Of a stretch of 64,000 nucleotides of DNA, positions 23,741-36,287 are shown in pieces. The stretch is from NCBI RefSeq assembly GCF_014898055.3, contig NW_023604295.1:136864676-136928675 (forward strand). The letters are read 5' to 3'. Below the pieces are notes generated by a model. That model was given only the letters and a program-made list of their open reading frames with translations. It was not told where the DNA came from and did not search any database. The translations under genes and the position numbers were made by a program. Within the stretch, counting starts at the first letter, position 1. Each line of letters begins with the position of its first letter. Origin of the DNA: Talpa occidentalis (taxonomy: Eukaryota > Chordata > Mammalia > Eulipotyphla > Talpidae).

Positions 23741-24268
23741 CTTCTCAACTATAGCTATTTGGAAAATAATAAGCACTTTCATATAATGCATCTGTTTAGA
23801 TCAGCCTCCAATTTTAAATAAAAGTATAAACAATGAGTCCATAAATATTTTATGGAATAGGAGAACTTTAAATATAGGGCAGTTTAGCTGTATTTATGTC
23901 TAATCTTCTTTGAAACATGGGTAGACCTGTGTGGTCTGCTGAGGCCATTTTGTTTATATTGCAAACAGGGGAATTTATAGGTGTTAAATTAGCTGCCAGA
24001 TTGTTCCTTTGTTGCTCCTTTGCTAATAAAACATGTTAAATATTACATGTTTGGAAATCCAAATAAAAACATTTGCAAGTTGACATAATAAATGCACCAC
24101 AGTATTAGGTAACTAAAACCAGCCTCCTTTTTATATCTACATATATCAAACAGGGCACAGGAAATTCCAAAAAATAATATAAGCAAAGGAATATTTTCCC
24201 TGGATATTTCATTTCTAAACACATACCATGGTTTATTCACAGCATAATCCTATTAAAACAGAACTCAT
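23741..24268. other. AT-rich unique stretch
   Basis: No gene or repeat that I can name. Confidence 0.4.
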
Positions 24269-24545
24269 GAGTCTCCTTGGTGGTGCAGGGGTTAATGTCT
24301 CAGCACTATCAAGCTATTGCCAGCCGCTGCAGCATGAGTTCAATCCCCAGCCAGGGAGCTGACCCACGTGGTGCAGCAGACCTCTCCTGTCTTGCCCACG
24401 GTTCCCCTCAGCAGTGTATTTCAGTAGATCTGCCTGTTCTGCTCCCCACTCTGTCTCTGGTGAATCCTCTTACTCCCTGCACCTCTGGCCTAGACCCCAG
24501 TTCTTATATGCATAAATAAATAAAAATAAATCTTAAACAAAAAAA
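24269..24545 (+). mobile_element. tRNA-derived SINE, type B, full length
   Basis: Head GAGTCTCCTTGGTGGTGCAGG, B-box-like GAGTTCAATCCCC, core and AAAAATAAATCTTAAA tail. The flanks AAAACAGAACTCAT and AAAACCAGAACTTGT are the target duplication. Confidence 0.9.
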
Positions 24546-25639
24546 ACCAGAACTTGTTACTCCATAGGATGTGGGTAAGCATTAAAGTGTATCTAACTTG
24601 CAAGGCAAATGTTCATTAGCTTATTTGAATCATTTCTAAATAGTTACTGATTTTTAGAAATGACTGGTGTGTTCTTATATTTAATAAGCTCTCATGAAAC
24701 TAAACACTGCCTTTCTATAAGCTACAACTTTATGGAGAAAACTGCACCAAACTCTTTAATGGCTTCTTCATCAAATTGATGGTCACTAGGTCTGGGGCCA
24801 AGCAGTCGCTGAAGTGGGGGGGTCATCGGGTAGCTAGCTACCCCTTATGTTCTGTTGCTAGTGCTTCTCACCTAACCTGCACCTTGAAGTACCTTTGTGG
24901 AAGCCTCTAATGCCAAGACCAACCAGACCTGTCAACTCTGGGCCCCAGGCAGTAGGCAGACAGTACATTTACCTCAGCTACTACTATGACCTGCTGAGCT
25001 CGTGCCTCCATGTCTGGAGGTACCAGTCCCAGGTCCCATGACCACTTAGACAGTGGCTGTTGGGCAGTGTCATCCAGTGACATGGAGTCTGACTCTCGCT
25101 ACTTAGCACTCATCACGGCAGGATTCCTACATTTACACCATGACAGACTGCATTGGCTGAATATGAGCCGTGACCTTCCGAGTAGTTCAGAGTATCCTGG
25201 TCTTCCTCCACATGTGTTAAAATAAGACAACAAATGCTTTTCTTATACCTCATGATGCCTGCCGTTGCTGCTGCTTTCTCTCACTCCAATAAAATGGCTT
25301 ATGTGTTGCTTCTTGGAACAGCTACTGATTTTTCTTTATTTCTTCAAGGCAAGTGGTTGTTGCCCTTGCTGATGCTCTATCTCTGTGCTCAAGTAGGAGA
25401 AAATCCCCTTCGTTGGCCTGAGCAGCCCATGGTTGCGACACCAAGACTGCCTTATTCTCTTCGTGATTTAATCCTCACTAAAACTGCGAGTCTCTGGATA
25501 ACCATCTGAGAAAACAGCCTGAGCATTGTACCAGCTTCAGTTCACTGCTCATCACTCATTATCTTCTGGATTAAGACTATACTTCTTTTTATCTTAAATT
25601 GATTTGCCCTTAATTTATAATACTATATAAGCTTTAGGA
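24546..25639. other. unassigned region with two modest open frames
   Basis: Frames at 25010-25225 and 25234-25509 have no domain that I know. The second is hydrophobic and lies over a CCAATAAAATGGCTTATG block that looks like an LTR polyadenylation region. A degraded LTR element is possible but not shown. Confidence 0.3.
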
Positions 25640-26230
25640 ATAAAGTTTAACACCTCAATATATACACATACCATATCACACCCACTACCAAAGTTCTAAA
25701 CTATCACCACAATCAAATTGCCACCACATTCCCTTTCTCCTCCTCTGGTAACCACCATTTTCATAGTCTAAGTATTATTTTGTTTGTTTTACTTATATTC
25801 CATACAAGAGTGAAGCCATGTGGTATTTGTCTTTCATTTTCTGACTTATTTCACTCAAGTTCTAGCCATGTTGTTGAAAAAGGCAAGATTTCATCCTTTT
25901 GCATTGCTCAGTAGTATTCCACTGAGTAGATATCTCAGCCTATTAATCCAATCATCTCTTGATGGGCATTTCGGTTGTTTCCATGTTTGGCTATTGTGAA
26001 TAGTGCTGTAATGAACAGAGAGGCTCATACATCTTTTTGAATTAGTGGGTTCATATTCTTTGAGTAAATAACCTAGAAGTGGAATTGCTGTATTTCACTT
26101 GTATTTCAATTTTATTTTTTTGAGCAATCTCCATTCTGTTTTCTTCATAGGCTGCACCAACTTGCATTCCCACTAACAGTACACAAGGGTTCTTTTTTCT
26201 CCAGAACCTTGCCAACACTTGTTTCCACAA
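25640..26230 (-). mobile_element. L1M ORF2 end and 3' UTR
   Basis: Antisense L1: CACTCAAGTTCTAGCCATG, GTAGTATTCCACTGAGTAG, ATTGTGAATAGTGCTGTAATG, and CACCAACTTGCATTCCCACT at 26157. Non-coding. Confidence 0.78.
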
Positions 26231-26239
26231 GACTGTACA

Positions 26240-27402
26240 CTTTGATACTCATTCTCCCCCAGGTAATTGTCCCCCCCACCACCAGCTTGGGGGGCATTTA
26301 AGAAGAAGTCTTTGATCCCCCAATGGTTTAGGGAAATTTTCTCAACCTGGCTGGGCATTAGGAGCAGGCAACCAAGTAGGAAGGGCGCATGAAGGCTGAA
26401 AACTCCATAGGGAAGGGGATCTGCGTCCAGAGTTTGGGAACCTCAGTGTAGAGGTCTGTTTCAGGGCCTAAGGAAAGTACTCTATTTATCTCCCCTCTGC
26501 ATGTCAGGCCCATTGCTGCAGCCACATGTCTCTATGGGATAAGTTCTTAGGAAATTCACATACAATTACAGTTGTTACCCGGAGATGCCTGTGGCTCTGT
26601 GAACCCCTCCTATGAACAATGATGCACAATTTCCTTTAGGTTAATTCCCTAAGTTGCATTTCAAAAAAAAAGACCTGACATCACAAGGAAACCACTTTGA
26701 GTTGCTCCATTTCCTGGAGCCTACAGCTGGCAAAGTTCCCGGGACAAGATGTATTCAATTGAAGTCCAAGCAGAGCTGTGTTAGGAGAAACAGATGGCCC
26801 ACCTAAGGTGAAAAAAATTGCTTTCTTGAGGGGCAAAGCAAGGAGGTTTAGTCACCTCTTCCTCTAGAAAGGCGGGAAAGTGTGGAGGCAAAATAAATAA
26901 AACACATTACGAAGGCGTTCCGCAGATGAGCAGGGTAATTGGTAATGAGTGAGGCCACAGGAGGCATCTTCTGCCTCTAGGCAGGCCATGGGGTTTGTCA
27001 CACATTAACGGGCCCAGACCTTGAAAAATCTTCCCACCAGAGGAAGTAATAAGAACCAGCAAATAACTGAAGAGCCTAACCATCAGTAACCCTTTCTGCC
27101 AGCTGGCAATGAGGGTTGAGACGATTGGGAGATTGTCAAGATGAGCCAGGTGTAGTTTCAGAGAATTGACTGGACGTAAAGCAAAGCAGCGAGAATCATA
27201 AGTTACCCCTTCTGAAGAGAAGTGGGGTTCATGGACGTGGAGGGTCAACCTAGCCCTCTCCCTTTATTTTTATTTTTTATTTTCTCATGTTTATTTTTTT
27301 AATCTAGAATGGATCAAAAATAATTGACTGGACATAGACCAGAAGGGAACTGTGCCTTTCAGGGGGGTTTTTTACCTTTTAAAATTTTTTAAATTTATTT
27401 TT
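26240..27402. other. unassigned region
   Basis: A minus-strand open frame of 113 codons (27248-26907) has no recognisable domain. I see no named repeat; a degraded LTR is possible. Confidence 0.3.
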
Positions 27403-27670
27403 TGAAGATTTGTTTTTATTTATTTATGCATACAAGAACTAGGGTGTAGGCCAGAGATGCAGGGGGTGAGAAGATCCACCAGAGACAGAGTGGGGAGCAG
27501 AACAGGCAGACTGACTGAAATACACTGCTGAGGGGAGCAGCGGGCGAGACAGGAGAGGTCTGCTGCTCCCTGTGGGTCACCTCCCTGGCCAGGGATCATA
27601 CTCATGTTACAGTGGCTGCAGATAGATTGATAGTGCTGAGACTTAACCCCTTGTGCCACGCTGGAGGCCC
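27403..27670 (-). mobile_element. tRNA-derived SINE, type B, full length
   Basis: GCATACAAGAACTAGGGTG, core ACACTGCTGAGGGGAGCAGC, head GTGCCACGCTGGAGGCC. The flanks AAATTTATTTTTT and CAATTTATTTTATT are the likely duplication. Confidence 0.9.
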
Positions 27671-29010
27671 CAATTTATTTTATTGTTTTAACCTTATTTT
27701 AAAAGCTAAATAAAAGTAATTTAAAAGTAAATAACTGGCTTAATTTTCCATTGATCTGCCTTCCCCTGTTCTTTCCCCAGCTTGGCGCACCACCGCGTCT
27801 TGCAAGGCCTCAGTTTAAGAATACCATAGACACACAGGCTGGTGCCATAATTACCCACTACCTGCAAGGGTCTCATCTCTGTGTGGTCTCGTTCCAGGCC
27901 CACGGCTGGCTACCTCCATTGTGTGTGACGTGGCTTCACACCTTGACAACACGGCTACTTCAGCACAAAACAGGATCAAGTCTTTCCAGTGATCAATGAG
28001 TCCGCTTCCTTTTACATATATGCATTTGTTTAGCGAAGAGGAGGTCAGGTGAGAATTCATTGCTGGTTAATACTTTCCAGAAGAAGGAGACACCTTTTCG
28101 GGGTTACTAATGCCCAGGTCACCTGAAAGCACTTCTATGCAGGAGTTTTTTCCAAATACCTGGAAGAGTGTTTCCATTCACAAGAGCAGATGACAATGCT
28201 ACTTGCTTTGCCGGGGGCCATGAGAGAGAATTCATACTTCTAAGGCTTGCTCTGCCTGCTCCTCCCTTACTCTTGGGAAGGTGGGGTGCTGTCACCTCGG
28301 TACTTTTCTCCTGCTGAGGGAGTGAGTGGTTGCCCCTGTCTGCCCCTCAGGAAACACATCTGTCTGCCACAAGGCGTTCTCTGTTGGTCTTTTATTGACC
28401 ATCTCCATGGACGCATCAATGCCCCAACTCTGGAACTATCTATCAGGCTCCATCCCAGAAATTGCCCTGTCTTCCTTGACAAACTCTTTTCCCTTTAAAT
28501 TGCAAAATACAAATACTAATTTTCATATTGATTTCTTCTTCCTCCCATTTGTAGAGTTTGCCAAAGGACTTCTAATAATGACTACTATGGGAATTCACTC
28601 ACAATAGTCACTTCACAAATAAAAAAAGAGGTGCATTCACTGCAACCGAGATTTACAAAGGTTCTGTAAGGTGGCAAAATGTGATTTGCAATTCAGGATG
28701 ATTATTGCTCTCAGGGGCTGTGGCTACTCTTATGTAGCAAGGGTTCAGTTGGGTGGAGATTGAGTAATTAGGACGAAGATGCATTGTGTAACTCCTACTT
28801 CCTCTTATTTCTTGTGCACCCGTGAATAACTGAAGTCTCAAGCTCTGGGCCAATTTAATGGATTTAATTTTTGAGTACCTCAACTGTGAGAGCTTAGTGT
28901 TCCTTCCCAAAAATAACCACAGATAACCTTAGCCATTATATCTGTCTCTGTGCTGGGGTTGAACGTGGCTGACAGATTCATGTAAAGACATCCTAACAGC
29001 CTTTTCTTTA
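27671..29010. other. unique region
   Basis: No gene recognised. Short overlapping open frames at 27751-28060 and 28247-28607 lack known motifs. Confidence 0.4.
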
Positions 29011-29295
29011 TTTTATCTTTATTTATTTTAAAAGATTTATTTATTTATACAAGAACCAGGGTACAAGCCAGATGCTCGGGAGGGTGAGAGGATTCACCAG
29101 AGACAGAGTGGGGAGCAGAACAGGCAGACTGATGAAACACACTGCTGAGGGGAGCAGTGGGCGAGACAGGAGAGGTCTGCTGCACCATGTGGGATTCTTG
29201 CTGGCCGGCTGGGATTGAACCCACACTGCAGAGGCTGTGGACAGCTTCACAGTGCGGCGCTCAACGCTCAACCACCTGTGCCACCAGGGAGGCCC
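29011..29295 (-). mobile_element. tRNA-derived SINE, intermediate type, full length
   Basis: AAGAACCAGGGTACAAGCC with a type A-like GCTCAACGCTCAACC head. CAGCCTTTTCTTTA and CATCCTTTTCTTTA flank it. Confidence 0.9.
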
Positions 29296-29399
29296 CATCC
29301 TTTTCTTTAAAGGGAAAGATATATGGCATTTTCTGATTGCTTATTCTGTAGCCACGCTGCCTTTTTTTCTCAAGGCAAATCTGTGGGATATTTGGTATT

Positions 29400-29625
29400 A
29401 TGTGCCCTAGGTTATGAATGATACGGAGACTCACAGAGATTAAGGCATTTGCTCAAGGCAATAAAGGAGCTTGGACGCCTAAAACAAGTGTGGTCTCTTC
29501 CAATCAGTTTTGTAGGGAAGTGAGGTGATAAAACTGTAAAACTGGATTTTAAGTATTTAAACCCAGGCCTATCAGGCCCAAAGCTCCTGCTCCTTCCACT
29601 ATACCATGTTGCTATAATAACACAC
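29400..29625 (-). mobile_element. MIR fragment
   Basis: GAGACTCACAGAGATTAAGGC, TTGCTCAAGGCAATAAAG and TAAACCCAGGCCTATCAGG match antisense MIR. Confidence 0.55.
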
Positions 29626-30865
29626 AGGAAACTGGAGAAGTGACACCAAATTTTTCTTATGTTTTCTTGCTATTTTTTTCAACTTTCTTGTGGTAAAAGA
29701 TACATTCCATATAACTTACCATCTTACCTGATTTTAAGTGAATGCCACAGTCCAGTAGTATTGAATATATTCATAATGTTGTCACACTGTCACCACTGTT
29801 CCTTTGCGCATTTTTTATCTTGTAAAACCGAAACTCTACACCTATTAAACACTAACTCCCTGTTTTCCCTCCCCCAGCACCTCACACCCACCTTTCTATG
29901 TTCTGGCTCAACGAATCTGAGCACTCCAGTACCTTAGCAGGTAAGTGTTCATCCACATTGTAATATAGTATTTTACGTTGTAGTATATTATGGAATTTCC
30001 TTCCTTTTCAAGGCTGAGTAATATTCTCTTGCATGCACAGCCCACATTTTGTCCATTCACCTGTCAGTGGTCCATTGGGTTGCTTCCATGCTTTATCGAT
30101 TTTGAGTATTGCTGTTATGAACATGGGTATACAAGTATCTCTTCAAGACATTGCTTTTGCTGCTTTTGGGTATATACCCGGAAGTCCAATCACTGGCTCA
30201 TAGGGTAATTCTATTTTTATTTTTTTTGAGGAACTTCAATATTGTTTTCCACAGCTGCTGTCCATTTTATGTTTTAATCAACATTGCACATAGGTTCCAG
30301 TTTCTCCACATCCTCACCAATTCTGATGTTGTTTTTGATACAAGTAATTTTCTTTCTTTTATGATTTGGATGCCTTTTATTTCTTTCTTCATGCCTAATT
30401 GCTCTGGTGGGAACTTCCAGTACTACATTAAACACAAGTGATGAAAGCAGGCATATTAACCTAGTTACCCATGCTAAAGAAAACTTTTATACTTTCACTG
30501 TTTGATATGATGTTTGTTATGTTTTGTTCATATATATGGCTTTTATTATGTTGAAATGATTTTCTTCTATTCCTAGTTCTTTTAGTGTTTTACCATGAAA
30601 GGGTGTTAAATTTTGTCACATACCTTTTTAACATCAGCTGACAAGATTATGTGGTTTTTTCCCTCCCGTTCGCTCTATTAATGTGGTGTATGGCATTGAT
30701 CCAGTTTTGCATGTCAAAACATCCTTGCATCCCAGGAGTGAATCTCACTGGGTCATGGTGCCTAATTTTTTAAAGTGCTGTTGAATTTGATTTACTATTA
30801 TTTGTTGAGGATTTTGCATCAGTGTTCATAAAGAATACTGATTTTAGTTTTCTTGTAGTTTCTTT

Positions 30866-31142
30866 CTTTTATTTTTTAAAAAGATGTATGTATTTATGCA
30901 TACAGGAACTGGGGAACAGGCCAGAGATGCGGGGGGTGAGAGGATCCACCAGAGACAGAGTGGGGAACAGAACAGGCAGACTAACTGAAATACACTGCTG
31001 AGAGGAACAGCAGGCAAGACAGGAGAGGTCTGCTGTGCCATGTGAGTTGCTCCCTGGCCAGCCAGGGATCGAACTCATGCTGCAGAGGCTGCGGATTGCT
31101 TCATAGTGTGGTACTTAATCCCTTGTGCCACCAGGGAGGCCC
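30866..31142 (-). mobile_element. tRNA-derived SINE, type B, in L1M
   Basis: GCATACAGGAACTGGGGAAC and head GCCACCAGGGAGGCC. TTCTTGTAGTTTCTTT and TTCTTGTGGTTTCTTT flank it. Confidence 0.92.
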
Positions 31143-31510
31143 GTTCTTGTGGTTTCTTTGTCTAACTTTGGTATGAGAGTAATGTTGGCCTCATGGAATG
31201 AATTCAGAGTGTTCTCACCTCTTCAATTTTGGTGGAAAAGTTTAAGGATTGATTAGTATTTTAAATTTTTAATAGAATTTACCTGGAAGTCACTGTGTCC
31301 AGAGCTTTTCATTGACAGGGGATATTTTATTACTGATTCAATCTCCTTACTAGTTATAGGTCTATTCAATCTCCTTACTAGTTGTAATCACTGATTCTTT
31401 GTGATTTAGTTTGTAGTAGGTTTTGTGTTTCTAGAAATTCACCCACTTCCTCTAGGGTATTCAATGTGTTTTTTTGGCATGCAATTTTTCATAGTGCTTT
31501 CATACTACTT

Positions 31511-31778
31511 TTTTTTTTTTTAAAGATTTATTTATTTATTTATACAAGCACTGGGTACAGTCAGAAGCTGGAGGGTGAGAGAATTCACCAGAGCCAGAGC
31601 GGGGAGCAGAGCAGGCAGGAGGACCGAAGCACACTGCTGAGGGGGGCAGTGGGCACCAGGAGGGGTCTGCTCGCCATGTGGGACCCTCCTCCGGTGGCCG
31701 GGGATCGAACTGGTGCTGCAGAGGCTGCGGGCAGCTTTGCAACCCAGCGCTCAACCGCTGCGCCACCAGGGAGGCCCC
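31511..31778 (-). mobile_element. tRNA-derived SINE, type A, in L1M
   Basis: CACTGGGTACAGTCAGAAGC and GCGCCACCAGGGAGGC. TCATACTACTTTT flanks both sides (31500 and 31779). Confidence 0.93.
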
Positions 31779-32815
31779 TCATACTACTTTTATTTCTACA
31801 AAATCTATAGTAATGTCACCACTTTCATTTCTGATTTTTGTGAATGAGTCCTCTCTCTGTTTTTAGCTTTTGAAAGTTTGATTTTAATATAGCTCAGTGT
31901 GGTTCTCTTTAAGTTAATCTTACTTGAAATTTGTTGAGCTTCTTGGAAGTTTATATGAATGTCACTGTGCAATCTTGGGAAGCTTGTGGACATTTTTCCT
32001 AAAAAATTCTCCATGCCACTTTTTATTTCTCTTCTCTCTGAGATTCCCACAATGCGTGTGTTGGTCGTCTTGATAATGTCCCACCGGACCCTCAGGATCT
32101 GTTCACTTTTCTTCCATCTTTCTTCCTTTTCTTTTTATTATAAAAGTTTTTAAAAATTAAGGTAACATTGGCTATATGGTTCCGTTCCTCAAACTCAATA
32201 ATTTACGTTGCCTATCTTCAAGTTTGCTACTCCTTTCTTCTCTGCTTATTCAGCTCTGTCTTTGGCTTTCTTTCTGATACTGTAATTCTCATCTCCAGAA
32301 TTTCATTTTGGTTTCTTTTTAGGTTTTCTCTTTATTGCTATTTTGTCTGTACATCATTTTCTTGACTTGCCCCACATCTTAAGTTCTTTGAGCATCCTGG
32401 AGGCAGCTGTTTTAAAGTTTGTGTTTAGTAAATACTAAGTTGAGTATTCACTGAGTATTTTCTTAGGGAATTTTGATTGATCTATTATTTTTTCTTTTAA
32501 TGGGCCAGATTTTCCTGCTTCTTTGTATGGGTTGTGAAGTTTTGTTGAAAACTGAACATTTGAGTGGTAACTCTAGAGATCAAATTCTCCCCCTTTTCCA
32601 GGGTGTGCTGGAATTTGTTATTGCGTATATTTATTGTTTTTATTTTCTTTATTATGTAGGCTCTCTGTCCTCAAGGTCAGTCTGAGGTATAGACATAAGG
32701 TCTCCTTTGGTCTTTTCTGAGCCTTTCCCTGGCATGCCTGTAACTTTCTGATTCTTCCGTATCTTCAGATGTTTTTGAATGTTCTAGTCTTTAATGTCTG
32801 ACTCTCAAAAAGGGA

Positions 32816-33471
32816 AAAATTAAAATAAGGAAGGAAAAACTAAAAAGGCACTGGTCCTTTAAGTTTCTTGGATGTCACTTCAGTCAGAGGTGGAGGGGCT
32901 GGCAATAATAGGAGGAGGTGAAACAAGAATGCTTGCCTGCCTCTTTGTCTGCACCTCTGTGATCAGAAGCAGCAAGCAGTGATCAGAGCGCAGATCTCTG
33001 CTATGTGGAGGACAGAGCCCTTTGTGCCTGCCCTGACTCCTACAATCTGTGTCAGCTGCTCCAGGAACATGTGCACAGCTGTCTGCCTCATGGTCGGGGG
33101 CAGGGAATGGGTTACTGCTACTGTTTTAAGAGTTGAAATTGATCAAAATTAACCATCTAAGTCTTTTCCTGGTCATTGTAAGCCTCCAATAAACTGTCCC
33201 AAGTTCCAAAATAGTCACATCACTGTGGTGGAGGACTGTGGGTGCTTTGATGGTGGGAGAGCTGCAGTGACCACACCTTATGGGAGAAATCTTATAATGT
33301 CAAATTATTAACAAGGATGTAAAACAATGGTACTTCATTAATAAAAAAAAATAAGAAGGATTTAAAAAACAAACAAAATGGTTATATCACACAGATTTTG
33401 TCCAGGAGGAGAGGCAGATTCTTAGTGCTTTCTGTTTTTCCATCTTCCCAGAATAGTCATTTTAAGTTAGT
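32816..33471. other. unassigned region, perhaps L1M 5' end
   Basis: GC-richer sequence next to the L1M 5' region, ending TTTTTCCATCTTCCCAGAATAG, which has the look of an L1 5' UTR in antisense. No gene seen. Confidence 0.35.
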
Positions 33472-33741
33472 TAAAAAAAAAAAAATATTTATTTATGCAT
33501 ACAAGAGCTGGGGTATAGGACAGAGGTAGGGAGGGTGGTGAGAAGATTCACCAGGGACAGAGTGGGGAGCAGAACAGGCAGATCTACTGAAAGACGCTGT
33601 TGAGGGGAGCAGTGGATGAGATAGGAGAGGTCTGCTGCACCATGTGGGTAGCTCCCTGGCTGAGGATGGAACTCATGCTGTAATGGCTAGAAATAGCTTC
33701 ATAGTGCTGAGACTTAACTCCTTGTGCCACCAGGGAGGCCC
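33472..33741 (-). mobile_element. tRNA-derived SINE, type B
   Basis: GCATACAAGAGCTGGGGTAT, core GCTGTTGAGGGGAGCAG and head GCCACCAGGGAGGCC. No clear target duplication. Confidence 0.88.
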
Positions 33742-33759
33742 AGTTTTTTTTTTTTTTTC

Positions 33760-34180
33760 CTTAAGAGCAATTTTAGGTTTAGACAAATTAAGCCCAAGTT
33801 ATAGCAATTTCCCCTATACTCCTCACCTCTACACGTGGATGGACATTCCCATTACCAACACATAAATGCCTCTGGATTTAAAGCATCACCAGTAAAATCA
33901 TGTGTAAGAAAACATTTTGAGGCCAATTGTCATATGGGAATATTCCCTTCAATGTTCTCCACAGCAAGCAAGTCCAGTGGCAAGCCCGGCCCTTTGAGGA
34001 CCAGCACTTACACCCCAAGGGGCTGTCTCAGTACTGTCCATGTCAGAAACACACACAGTCTCTTTTCAGTGTTTATATAACAGCCATTCTGCCACCCCAA
34101 AGGCATTTTGCCATTTTCTGTCCTTGGCCCCAATATTTTCCTACTTTCCAGAAGTCATCTGTCATGACTTAGCCTACTTG
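33760..34180 (-). mobile_element. L1M 3' UTR-like fragment
   Basis: GAGCAATTTTAGGTTTAGAC and AATTTCCCCTATACTCC resemble the antisense L1M 3' UTR. The right edge is unclear. Confidence 0.45.
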
Positions 34181-34670
34181 AAGTCTATTTAAATAATTGT
34201 CAAATTTTAGAGGTTCTGTTGCTGTAACATCTTACCCATTTCTGTATTCATTTCCATTACTCTATTTCAAACCTTTGTATATGGATTCTGGCTTAAGGGT
34301 CTCCTAAACAATTCCCCGCTGCCAATTACTCCTTGCTCCCGTCACATCGCTACTAGATGTTCCATCCTAAATCACAGTTGTGATTATCTCCTGCTTCTGC
34401 TCAAATGGAGAGAAGTTTCCAAATTCCAAAGTTAACCCTCACAAAATTGTCTGGGGTGGTTACCAGGCTCTTGGTTTCCTCTCCCCACGTATGAGGCCCT
34501 AGGAGAACTCATGTTATGTTTTCAGATGGCATTTCCTCAAATGGTGCTTTCTGAGGAACTATCAGATGCAAGAGTTCTGCTTTATAGCAAGCTATAAGAA
34601 GAAAATTAAAATAATCTGGGAACTCTCCAGTCTTCACCATGAGCCTTTGCCCTTTCCATTAAGCTGTTGT

Positions 34671-34687
34671 CTAGCGCCACCTGGTGT
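34671..34687 (-). promoter_or_regulatory. CTCF-like motif
   Basis: The minus strand ACACCAGGTGGCGCTAG fits the CTCF core (CCASYAGRKGGCRS) at 13 of 14 positions. Motif evidence only. Confidence 0.4.
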
Positions 34688-34749
34688 TAAAACTAAACAG
34701 CTGCTCTAGAGGGGAAAAAGGCAGACCCTAGTGTAAATAATTTTATCCC

Positions 34750-35130
34750 AAGTTGAGAATCTTTAGCACTGGAGGAACCTTTGAGATCTTTTAGACAGAT
34801 GCCTAATTTTGTAGATTAATCGTTTATCCAGGATTTTTCAAAAGAACCAAATTCAGATATCTGAAATCCCAGACTTCTCAATTTTCCAACATGCACCCAT
34901 AGCCTCTGCAACCTCCAAAGGAATTGCTCCAGAACGATGCCACCTTTGAAAGAAGACCAAAAAGTGATAGTAGCATTTATTGGCCCCTTATTGTAAGTCG
35001 CTTAGGTGCTAGCTGTGCTTACAAACATGACTTCATCTGTTTATCATAGGCAGTCTGTTCTTATTTTGTCTCACAGATGGACAATATGAGATTCAGTGAA
35101 GTTGACTAATTTATTGAGAGTATATTGTAT
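34750..35130 (-). mobile_element. MIR-type fragments
   Basis: GCACTGGAGGAACCTTTGAGATC (34769) and, separately, AGTAGCATTTATTGGCCCC ... CATGACTTCATCTG ... GGACAATATGAGATTCAG (34970-35100) resemble antisense MIR copies. Confidence 0.5.
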
Positions 35131-35149
35131 CATTTACTCATTATTCTTC

Positions 35150-35560
35150 ACTCATTCCTTGCCCTGGCCATTCTTTTGTGTGGGGGACAGATACCTGCTC
35201 TTGCCCCCGCTGACCTTGGGCTTGGCCAATTCAACTTTCTTTGGTCTATGGAATGAGAATGGCCTTGATATGAGCTACATATGAGCAGAAGCTTTTAGTT
35301 TCAAAGTTTGATAGGGTGCACTTGGGTCCTGACCTGCTCCATGAGATCAAGCTTTGCAGAGTGACTGTTTCTGCAACTTTGGCTCTTGGAATGAAACGTG
35401 TGGAGTTGAGCCGAGTCCATCAGTCTCCATCAACCCAGTTAGCTTGCTGCCCTCATGAAACATGAGCAAGAAATATTTGTTTCTTAAGGCATTGAGAATT
35501 TAGGGTTTCTTATTGCTGCAATGAAAACTGACTAATCAAGGTTTGAACTGGCTGGTCCTA
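35150..35560 (+). mobile_element. possible medium-reiterated repeat
   Basis: GACCTTGGGCTTGGCCAATTC, GTCTATGGAATGAGAATGGCC and the end GGTTTCTTATTGCTGCAATG resemble a common ancient mammalian element whose name I cannot fix. Confidence 0.4.
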
Positions 35561-35644
35561 AAATCTGGAAAGTCTGAAAAGAACCTGTTCCCAGGATGAT
35601 GTCTAATTTACCTATTTTGAGAACTCAGATGTTTAGTGGCTGAG

Positions 35645-35925
35645 GTGCTCATCTCCTTTGAGTCTTTGCTTAAGTCTGCTCTCACTGACCCTTCCCTGAG
35701 CATCCACTTTGCTTCTGCTTCTCCATCTCAATACTTTTCATTCCCTTTCCTTTTCGTCTTAAAAACACTATTGCCAAAATACTCTGCAATTCACTTATTT
35801 GTAATGCATGTAGTTTAAATGTCTCCCCAGCTGAATGTCAGGCAAGGGAAGGATTTTGTTTTCTTCGTTTGTTGTCGTCTTTGAAACAGTGCTAGAATTT
35901 GTTAAATGAAAGAATGAAAACATAA
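35645..35925 (+). mobile_element. L2 3' end
   Basis: TCACTGACCCTTCCCTGAGC, CTGAATGTCAGGCAAGGGAAG and TTGTTAAATGAAAGAATG are in L2 3' order. Confidence 0.68.
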
Positions 35926-35964
35926 AGGAAAACACTTGAGTGGTCGTTGTTGCATTTTAATAAC

Positions 35965-35982
35965 GTGACCAGTAGAGGTCAC
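35965..35982 (+). promoter_or_regulatory. palindromic GTGACC-N6-GGTCAC with CTCF-like overlap
   Basis: GTGACCAGTAGAGGTCAC is a perfect 6-bp everted pair of nuclear-receptor half-sites (GGTCA) spaced by 6-8 bp. It also fits the CTCF core at 13 of 14 positions, with a mismatch at a conserved G. Function is not shown. Confidence 0.3.
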
Positions 35983-36287
35983 AGATGAGTCTTTAATTCT
36001 CTTGGACCTGCAACTACTTTTATGTCTGTGTTTATGTAAGGATCAGATCAGTTGACTCTGGATGTCTGGGGGTTAGCGTGGATTGCCACATAATGAATTT
36101 GGTGGTGGCATTTGCATAGATCATGAAAACTGCTGAAAGGTGAAAATGGATGAGGCCTCATATTGGTTTCCTCTCCATACATGACCCAGTCTTGGGAGCA
36201 AAGCAGGAAAAAAAGGGAACTAGAGAATAGGATGCAAGATGAGTAGAAAATATTGGCCTTAAAGCTGTGTATATTCATATAAATTTT

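Larger units (their letters stand above)
29660..32815 (-). mobile_element. long old L1M copy with two nested SINEs
   Basis: Read right to left it passes from a 5' region (32815-31880, with GGGCCAGATTTTCCTGC and ATTCCCACAATGCGTGTG blocks) through the ORF2 reverse transcriptase region (31860-30450, e.g. TTGCATCCCAGGAGTGAATC) to the C-terminus and 3' end (30440-29660, e.g. GGGTATATACCCGGAAG). It is split by SINEs at 30866-31142 and 31511-31778. A roughly 27-bp tandem duplication (TTCAATCTCCTTACTAGTT) sits near 31338-31385. Many stops, so it is a fossil. Confidence 0.78.

Noticed and set aside
26907..27248. 113-codon minus frame
   Set aside because: No domain; perhaps repeat-derived, but I could not name it.
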